Notes under the pieces: generated by a model
Seen by the model: only the letters and a program-made list of their open reading frames with translations
What the model was told of the DNA's origin: nothing
Database searches by the model: none
Program-made: the position numbers and the translations under genes
Assembly: GCA_964502735.1 (NCBI GenBank)
Contig: CAZCYD010000073.1
Location: forward strand, 1-11,896
DNA length: 11,896 nucleotides
Reading direction: 5' to 3'
DNA from: JACKAN01 sp964502735
GTDB lineage: Bacteria > Bdellovibrionota > Bdellovibrionia > Bdellovibrionales > UBA1609
Shown: positions 7,641-11,896 of the stretch, piece by piece
How the letters are laid out: each line of letters starts with the position of its first letter
Position numbering within the stretch: the first letter of the stretch is position 1

Positions 7641-8981
7641 TCATGACCAGTTTAACATTCCACTGTTTATGTACTGTGCAATTTCATCTATACTGACGCG
7701 ATCTTGCGCCATAGTGTCACGATGACGAATGGTCACCTTATTGTCCTCAAGCGATTCAAAATCGATAGTGATGCAATAAGGTGTTCCAATTTCATCCTGC
7801 CTTCGATACCTTTTACCTATGCTGGCCGACTCATCGTAGGTCACATCGAAATCTATAGAGAGTTTGTCGTAAATAGATTTTGAAAGTTCCATCAAACCTG
7901 GTTTTTTAGAAAGAGGCAAACACGCAGCTTTATAAGGGGCAAACTGAGGATGTAAGCCTAAAACTATACGTGTATCTTCTCCACCACCTTCGAGAACTGT
8001 AGTCTCTTCACGGTAGGCATCACATAATAAAGCAAGAGCCAGACGATCACAACCCACAGCAGTTTCTATTACAAAAGGTAAATAGTGCTCTTTGCTAGCT
8101 TCATCAAAATAAACTAACTTTTTCCCGCTAAACTCTTGATGTTGTTTTAAGTCAAAGTCGCTCCGATTGTGTATCCCCTCTATTTCCTGCCAACCAAATG
8201 GAAACTCATATTCGACATCAAAGGCGGCTTTTGCGTAGTGGGCCAACTGATTGGGACCATGCTCTTTAAATCGAAGCTTTTCTGATCGCAACCCAATGCG
8301 GGTCATAAAGTCCAAACGCGTTTTTTTCCAATGTTCAAACCACTCGTCATCACTCCCTGGTTTAACAAAGTATTGCATTTCCATTTGTTCGAACTCGCGA
8401 GTTCGAAAGGTAAAATTCCCTGGAGTGATCTCGTTCCTAAAAGACTTTCCAATTTGAGCTATCCCAAAGGGAAGTTTTTTTCTTAAACTGGTCGCCACGT
8501 TTTCAAAGTTTACAAATATCCCTTGAGCAGTTTCAGGCCTCAAATAAATAACAGCCCCCTCTTCTTCCACCGGCCCCATAAATGTCTTAAACATCAAGTT
8601 AAAGTTTCTCGCCTCAGTAACATTTGTGGATTTACAACTGGGACAAACAACCTTCCCATCAAGGGTGTTTTGATCCTCCCTGAAGCGAGTTTTACAATCT
8701 TTGCAATCAACCAGAGGGTCTGTAAATGTGTCGACATGACCTGATGCCTTCCACACTGTTGGGTGCATGAGAATGGCTGCATCCAAGCCTACGATGTCCT
8801 GTCGCCTCGTCATGGCCTTCCACCACGCCATTTTGACATTGAGTTTAAAATTAGCCCCCAACGGACCGTAATCCCAACAAGAATTCAGCCCCCCGTATAT
8901 CTCACTGCTCTGAAATATAAACCCGCGCCGCTTTGCCAAAGAAACCAAAGTGGCTAAGTCCTTCAAATAACTGATTTTCAT
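7641..8981 (-). CDS. glyQS: Glycyl-tRNA synthetase, single-chain alpha2 (eukaryote/archaea-like) type
   Basis: This enzyme charges tRNA-Gly with glycine using ATP. The protein has 446 residues, as in bacterial alpha2 homodimeric class II GlyRS rather than the two-gene alpha2beta2 form. The N-terminus GFIFQSSEIYGG...DYGPLGANFK (21-46) is characteristic of the family. A CxxC...CxxC pair (Cys93, Cys96, Cys113, Cys116) forms the zinc-like insertion. Motif 2 is FRNEITPGNFTFRTREFEQME (181-201). Motif 3 holds the ATP-binding Arg313 in the context ETAVGCDR, instead of the EPS-G-xR more commonly seen. A C-terminal anticodon-binding domain starts about 336 and includes KRYRRQDEIGTP. The ATG at 8979-8981 has GAGG 8 nt upstream. 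It is the first gene of a glyQS-ppdK-smc run on the minus strand. No T-box leader motif was seen upstream. Confidence 0.96.
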   Translation of the reverse strand: MKISYLKDLATLVSLAKRRGFIFQSSEIYGGLNSCWDYGPLGANFKLNVKMAWWKAMTRRQDIVGLDAAILMHPTVWKASGHVDTFTDPLVDCKDCKTRFREDQNTLDGKVVCPSCKSTNVTEARNFNLMFKTFMGPVEEEGAVIYLRPETAQGIFVNFENVATSLRKKLPFGIAQIGKSFRNEITPGNFTFRTREFEQMEMQYFVKPGSDDEWFEHWKKTRLDFMTRIGLRSEKLRFKEHGPNQLAHYAKAAFDVEYEFPFGWQEIEGIHNRSDFDLKQHQEFSGKKLVYFDEASKEHYLPFVIETAVGCDRLALALLCDAYREETTVLEGGGEDTRIVLGLHPQFAPYKAACLPLSKKPGLMELSKSIYDKLSIDFDVTYDESASIGKRYRRQDEIGTPYCITIDFESLEDNKVTIRHRDTMAQDRVSIDEIAQYINSGMLNWS

Positions 8982-9011
8982 GAAATTTCCTCGTTCTAGA
9001 ATGAGCCTACA

Positions 9012-9040
9012 TAGGTATCACCACTGATATTTTCAGTCAA
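9012..9040 (-). promoter_or_regulatory. Candidate sigma-70-type promoter of the glyQS-ppdK-smc block
   Basis: The minus strand has TTGACT (9040-9035) as a good -35. After a 17-nt spacer there is TACCTA (9017-9012), a poor -10 preceded by an extended TGA. The -35 overlaps an inverted repeat ACTGA-N5-TCAGT (9023-9037) that could bind a regulator. The predicted leader would be about 24 nt. The call rests mainly on the -35 and on the 163-bp gap before the operon. Confidence 0.35.
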
Positions 9041-9079
9041 TTTATTAGGACAAACGCGCACATGAACGCACTAGAAAAA

Positions 9080-9127
9080 GAAACCTCGAAACCTATAAAA
9101 ACCCTGAAATATACAACGAAACCCTGA
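9080..9127. repeat. Cluster of four GAAACC-like direct repeats
   Basis: GAAACC (9080-9085), GAAACC (9088-9093), AAAACCCTGA (about 9098-9107) and GAAACCCTGA (9118-9127) occur within 48 bp on the plus strand, between the J-like gene and glyQS. The last two share AACCCTGA. They lie about 40 bp upstream of the candidate glyQS -35. They could be activator sites or an A/C-biased stretch without function. Confidence 0.4.
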
Positions 9128-9144
9128 TGCTGTGGAACAAACTG

Positions 9145-9573
9145 TTAACCCACTCTCTGACAGATACTAGTGTAGGCTTTTTCTATAATTTTTCTAGATT
9201 TCTCATCGACTCGGGAGAGAGCCGTCTCGTAGGCCATTTTGACTTCGTCTATTGTGCTGCCAGCAGGAACTCCCAGGACCTCATAGGCATCCCAATCATG
9301 TCCATTCCATGTAAAAACCACATTTATGGGGCGAATGGGATCCGTTAGTTCTTCTTTTTTGTCCAATTCCATCTGAATGCGCGCGTAGTCTTTATTTGTC
9401 CCTTTTGTTTGCTTGTAATAATCCTTATTAATCACAATATTTGACTCCCCTTGAAAGTCGGCAGCCAATTGCAACTTGCTGTGGCCCTTTCTTTTTTTGT
9501 AACCCAGATATATCAGAATTGCCGAAAAAATTAGGCCATTCAAAATTAAGAAGTAGAGGATCTTTATTTCCAT
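9145..9573 (-). CDS. Membrane-anchored J-domain-like protein with a degenerate HPD motif
   Basis: The protein has 142 residues. Residues 5-24 form a single hydrophobic membrane segment followed by a KKRK cluster (26-29), predicting a cytoplasmic C-terminal domain by the positive-inside rule. Residues about 94-140 resemble a DnaJ J-domain: YEVLGVPAGSTIDEVKMAY matches the helix I-helix II pattern, and KIIEKAYTSI matches helix III. The loop is short, and the HPD tripeptide that stimulates DnaK ATPase is replaced by Arg121-Val122-Asp123. It is therefore unlikely to act as an ordinary Hsp70 co-chaperone and may be a scaffold or binding domain. The ATG at 9571-9573 has no Shine-Dalgarno, and a strong promoter places the transcript start almost on it, so it is probably leaderless. 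It is transcribed divergently from the mrp-like gene. The assignment to the J-fold is by pattern only. Confidence 0.7.
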   Translation of the reverse strand: MEIKILYFLILNGLIFSAILIYLGYKKRKGHSKLQLAADFQGESNIVINKDYYKQTKGTNKDYARIQMELDKKEELTDPIRPINVVFTWNGHDWDAYEVLGVPAGSTIDEVKMAYETALSRVDEKSRKIIEKAYTSICQRVG

Positions 9574-9581
9574 ACATTACA

Positions 9582-9610
9582 ATTATCAGATCCTCTTGGC
9601 TTTTTTTCAA
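9582..9610 (-). promoter_or_regulatory. Sigma-70-type promoter of the J-like gene
   Basis: The minus strand has TTGAAA (9610-9605), a 17-nt spacer, then GATAAT (9587-9582). Each box is 5/6 to consensus and the spacing is ideal. The -10 ends only 8 nt before the ATG, so the expected start point is within about 1-3 nt of the initiation codon. Confidence 0.65.
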
Positions 9611-9676
9611 TACAACAAGATGAAAAGTTCCTCATTGTATAGACTTATGCCGAGAACTTTGTTATTTGGAGGCCCT

Positions 9677-10453
9677 ATGAACCCATTTGATCAACAAGCC
9701 CCAATCGAAGGTATTAAAAAAATTATTCTCATCGGCTCCGGCAAAGGAGGCGTAGGGAAAAGTACCATAACTGTAAATTTGGCTAAGAAATTGGCCCAAA
9801 AACAATTAAAAGTTGGCGTTCTCGATGCTGATATCTATGGACCCAGCCTTCCGAGAATGCTGGGCTCGTTAAATCAACGCCCCGAAACTAACGACGATAG
9901 GAAAATTTTGCCCATAGAGCGACAAGGGCTCAAGTTGATGTCCATGGGTTTTATGGTTCCCGAGGACCAAGCTCTAGTTTGGCGAGGACCTATGCTTTTT
10001 AAAGCCATGGATCAATTTTTTCGCGATGTTCTATGGGGAGAGCTTGATTTTTTATTAATTGATCTTCCTCCTGGAACGGGAGACGTCGCTCTCACGATTG
10101 CCCAAAAAGTTCCTGTGGACGGAGCTATAGTTGTTACCACTCCACAAAACATGTCCCTGTCAGATGCAAAAAAAGCTATTGATATGTTCGAACGCGTAAA
10201 CGCTAAAGTTTTAGGCGTAGTGGAAAACATGTCTCACTTTAAAGTTGAAGGGTCAGACATACCCATCTCACTTTTCCCCAAGGGTGATCTTGATAAGTTC
10301 TTAGAAAGTCGAGGCCTCCAAAAACTCGCCGAAGTCCCTTTTCACCCTCATGTGGGCCTAGCCAGTGAAAGCGGAATCCCTTTTGTTGAGTCCTTCCCCG
10401 ACAGCCCCGAATCCGAAGCCTTTGAAAAAATCGTCAAGGCGCTATTTATTTAA
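9677..10453 (+). CDS. Mrp/ApbC-family P-loop ATPase lacking cysteines
   Basis: This MinD/Mrp-type deviant-Walker ATPase has 258 residues. Family members act as iron-sulfur cluster carriers (ApbC/Mrp/Nbp35). Visible motifs are the Walker A GKGGVGKST (22-30), DADIYGPSLPRMLG (50-63), SMGF (89-92), RGPM (103-106), Walker B region LLIDLPPGTGD (126-136), TTPQNMSLSDA (154-164) and ENMS (183-186). The family's CxxC, normally shortly after ENMS and used to bind the cluster at the dimer interface, is absent, and the whole protein has no cysteine. The N-terminal DUF59 domain of long Mrp proteins is also missing. The ATG at 9677 is chosen for GGAGG 4 nt upstream. The frame stays open to a TTG at 9596, but that extension has no ribosome site and covers the divergent promoter. 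It converges on gcdH. It may be a divergent Mrp with another cargo, or a MinD/ParA-like switch. Confidence 0.9.
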   Translation: MNPFDQQAPIEGIKKIILIGSGKGGVGKSTITVNLAKKLAQKQLKVGVLDADIYGPSLPRMLGSLNQRPETNDDRKILPIERQGLKLMSMGFMVPEDQALVWRGPMLFKAMDQFFRDVLWGELDFLLIDLPPGTGDVALTIAQKVPVDGAIVVTTPQNMSLSDAKKAIDMFERVNAKVLGVVENMSHFKVEGSDIPISLFPKGDLDKFLESRGLQKLAEVPFHPHVGLASESGIPFVESFPDSPESEAFEKIVKALFI

Positions 10454-10466
10454 CTGGTTGTTTTTT

Positions 10467-11636
10467 TTACTTAATCGCGGACATGCCTGTGGCTTGCAAA
10501 CCTACTACCAAACGATGAATATCTTCAGTTCCCTCATAGGTGTTCACAGTTTCTAAGTTCATCATGTGGCGAATAACAGGATATTCATCGATAATCCCAT
10601 TTCCACCCAACATATCCCGCGCATCGCGAGCAACATCTAAAGCCATGCGACAGTTATTCATTTTGGCCAAGGACACTTGCCATGGCTGCATTTCTCCAGC
10701 TTCTTTTAAACGACCAAGTTGCAAAACCAATAGCTGTCCCTTGGTAATCTCTTGAACCATTTTGACCAACTTGGCCTGAGCCAATTGGTATTGGGCCAAT
10801 TTTTTTCCATCGAACAAGGTCCTCTCTTTGGCATAATCCAAAGCCGTGTGATAACACATGTTCGCTGCACCCAAGACTCCCCACGCAATGCCATATCGAG
10901 CTTGGGTTAGGCAACCCAACGGTGCCTTTAGACCTTTTCCATTTGGCAAAATGGCGCCCTCAGGAACTATACAGTCCTCAAGATGCAACTCAGAGGTTAC
11001 ACTCACTCGTAAAGAGAATTTTCCTTTCATGAGGGACGTAGAAAATCCGGGGGTTCCTTTCTCTACAATAAATCCTCTAACCTCTCCATTTAATCTAGCC
11101 CAAACAATGGCAATGTCAGAAACACAACCATTGGTTATCCACATTTTATTGCCTTTGAGCTTATAGCCTCCACTAACTTTTTCAGCTGTAGTCAGCATGG
11201 CTCCAGGGTTTGATCCCGCATCGGGTTCGGTCAAACCAAAACACCCTATGATCTCGGCCTTAGCTAAGCGGGGTAAATATTTTTGTCTCTGCTCCTCACT
11301 CCCATATTTCCAAATAGGATACATAACGAGGGCACCTTGAACAGAACAAAAGGAGCGAATACCTGAGTCTCCACGCTCAAGCTCTTGCATAACAAGACCA
11401 TAGGCTACCTCACCCAATCCTGGGCAGTCATAACCTTGGATATTGCACCCCAAAAGACCCAACTCCCCGAACCTGGGGATCAAATGCGTTGGAAATTTTT
11501 CTTCTCTATTGGCTTCTTGTAAAACGGGAATAACTTCGTCACTGACAAACTCGCGAACGGTATTGCGAACCATCAGTTCCTCTTCAGTAAAGAGCTTGTC
11601 TACATTCATATAATTTAGCGACTCATAGGCTGACAT
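10467..11636 (-). CDS. gcdH: Glutaryl-CoA dehydrogenase (acyl-CoA dehydrogenase family)
   Basis: This FAD enzyme oxidises and decarboxylates glutaryl-CoA to crotonyl-CoA in lysine and tryptophan breakdown, passing electrons to ETF. The protein has 389 residues, the usual length. The subfamily is shown by Glu87 and Arg94 in ELERGDSGIRSFCSVQ (85-100), matching the residues that bind the glutaryl carboxylate in human GCDH. Other support is CFGLTEPDAGSNP (132-144) and WITNG (166-170) for FAD, GCLTQARYGIAWGVLGAA (241-258), MLGGNGI (342-348) and NTYEGTEDIH with catalytic base Glu368. The ATG at 11634-11636 has GGAGG 7 nt upstream. It is a lone gene on this strand within view: no etf, CoA-transferase or regulator is adjacent. 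The mrp stop is 13 bp from its own stop. The family is certain; glutaryl specificity is well supported by Arg94/Glu87, though a short-chain dehydrogenase variant is not excluded. Confidence 0.92.
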   Translation of the reverse strand: MSAYESLNYMNVDKLFTEEELMVRNTVREFVSDEVIPVLQEANREEKFPTHLIPRFGELGLLGCNIQGYDCPGLGEVAYGLVMQELERGDSGIRSFCSVQGALVMYPIWKYGSEEQRQKYLPRLAKAEIIGCFGLTEPDAGSNPGAMLTTAEKVSGGYKLKGNKMWITNGCVSDIAIVWARLNGEVRGFIVEKGTPGFSTSLMKGKFSLRVSVTSELHLEDCIVPEGAILPNGKGLKAPLGCLTQARYGIAWGVLGAANMCYHTALDYAKERTLFDGKKLAQYQLAQAKLVKMVQEITKGQLLVLQLGRLKEAGEMQPWQVSLAKMNNCRMALDVARDARDMLGGNGIIDEYPVIRHMMNLETVNTYEGTEDIHRLVVGLQATGMSAIK

Positions 11637-11735
11637 AGGTGTTCCTCCACAAAAAACTCATCGCTGGTTAATGCCCTACAGCCTACTACGAGTCTTGATC
11701 CAGAGCCAGAAAATACGGTTGACCCCGCCCATAAA

Positions 11736-11801
11736 AGTCCTGTTTTGACTAATGGGTTTAGATCGGATGACTGCGACCAGTACTTAATGCATAGTCCTGT
11801 T
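11736..11801. repeat. Pair of 9-bp direct repeats upstream of gcdH
   Basis: AGTCCTGTT occurs at 11736-11744 and 11793-11801, 57 bp apart start to start, in the noncoding region 100-165 bp upstream of the gcdH start. They may be regulator sites; I see no palindromic form. The rest of 11637-11842 shows no gene and no convincing promoter. Confidence 0.3.
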
Positions 11802-11842
11802 GGCTGTCATGCTATCAAGCCGATTCTAATCTAACTCCGACG

Positions 11843-11896
11843 TTGGAGTTGGAGTTGGAGTTGGAGTTGGAGTTGGAGTTGGAGTTGGAGTTGGAG
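11843..11896. repeat. Hexanucleotide tandem array (TTGGAG)9, running off the window edge
   Basis: Nine perfect, uninterrupted copies of TTGGAG fill the last 54 bases and continue past the edge. Just before them, AACTCC (11833-11838) is the reverse complement of GGAGTT (11845-11850), so the array entry can fold back. On the minus strand all three frames enter open from the edge: (Leu-Gln)n, (Ser-Asn)n or (Pro-Thr)n, each stopping between 11815 and 11833. The Pro-Thr frame would end SELD. It may be an intergenic microsatellite or the repetitive C-terminus of a gene outside the window. Confidence 0.9.

Noticed and set aside
9097..9127. AACCCTGA repeats as a telomere-like element
   Set aside because: Only two copies, 20 bp apart, embedded between ordinary chromosomal genes; nothing else suggests a replicon end.
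8982..9144. T-box or other tRNA-sensing leader before glyQS
   Set aside because: No T-box consensus, specifier stem or terminator hairpin is visible in the 163 bp.
9596..9676. Longer start for the Mrp-like ATPase (TTG at 9596 or ATG at 9647)
   Set aside because: Neither has a good ribosome site, the extension overlaps the divergent promoter, and GGAGG directly precedes the ATG at 9677.
10451..10470. T8 run between mrp and gcdH as a terminator of mrp
   Set aside because: No stable hairpin precedes the U tract, only a 3-bp AAC/GTT pairing, and the run overlaps the gcdH stop codon.

Overview
The window carries mostly housekeeping genes from a bacterium that resembles the predatory Bdellovibrionota (Bdellovibrio-like). 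This rests on a low-to-moderate GC content judged by eye, a lipoprotein whose cleavage Cys sits in an unusual GFQNC motif that I recall from that group, and the mix of a single-chain glycyl-tRNA synthetase, pyruvate phosphate dikinase and a full-length SMC. The phylum call is an inference. No tRNA, rRNA, CRISPR array, transposase or phage gene was seen.

Layout: (1) 211-1011 holds a minus-strand transcription unit with one gene. It has a sigma-54-like promoter (996-1011), a tandem 16-bp repeat in the leader, a G7 tract inside the Shine-Dalgarno, a predicted secreted lipoprotein (277-936), and an intrinsic terminator (211-247). (2) 1280-8981 holds a minus-strand operon-like block: glyQS, then ppdK, then smc. 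glyQS and ppdK are separated by 47 bp containing a perfect stem-loop. ppdK and smc are fused by a TTGA stop/start overlap, so the SMC start is a TTG inside the ppdK stop region rather than the longer upstream ATG. (3) 9145-9573 holds a minus-strand, membrane-anchored, J-domain-like protein lacking HPD. Its promoter sits so close to the ATG that the mRNA should be nearly leaderless. (4) 9677-10453 holds a plus-strand Mrp/ApbC-family P-loop ATPase without a single cysteine. (5) 10467-11636 holds a minus-strand glutaryl-CoA dehydrogenase that converges on mrp with a 13-bp gap. (6) 11637-11896 is noncoding as far as visible. It ends in nine perfect copies of the hexamer TTGGAG that run off the window edge.

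The glyQS-ppdK-smc block links translation, central carbon/energy flux (PEP-pyruvate interconversion) and chromosome organisation in one probable transcript, with smc translation dependent on ppdK. I see no new multi-gene system. The best leads are the sigma-54-type control of a lone lipoprotein, the cysteine-free Mrp, the leaderless degenerate J-protein, and the edge hexamer array.
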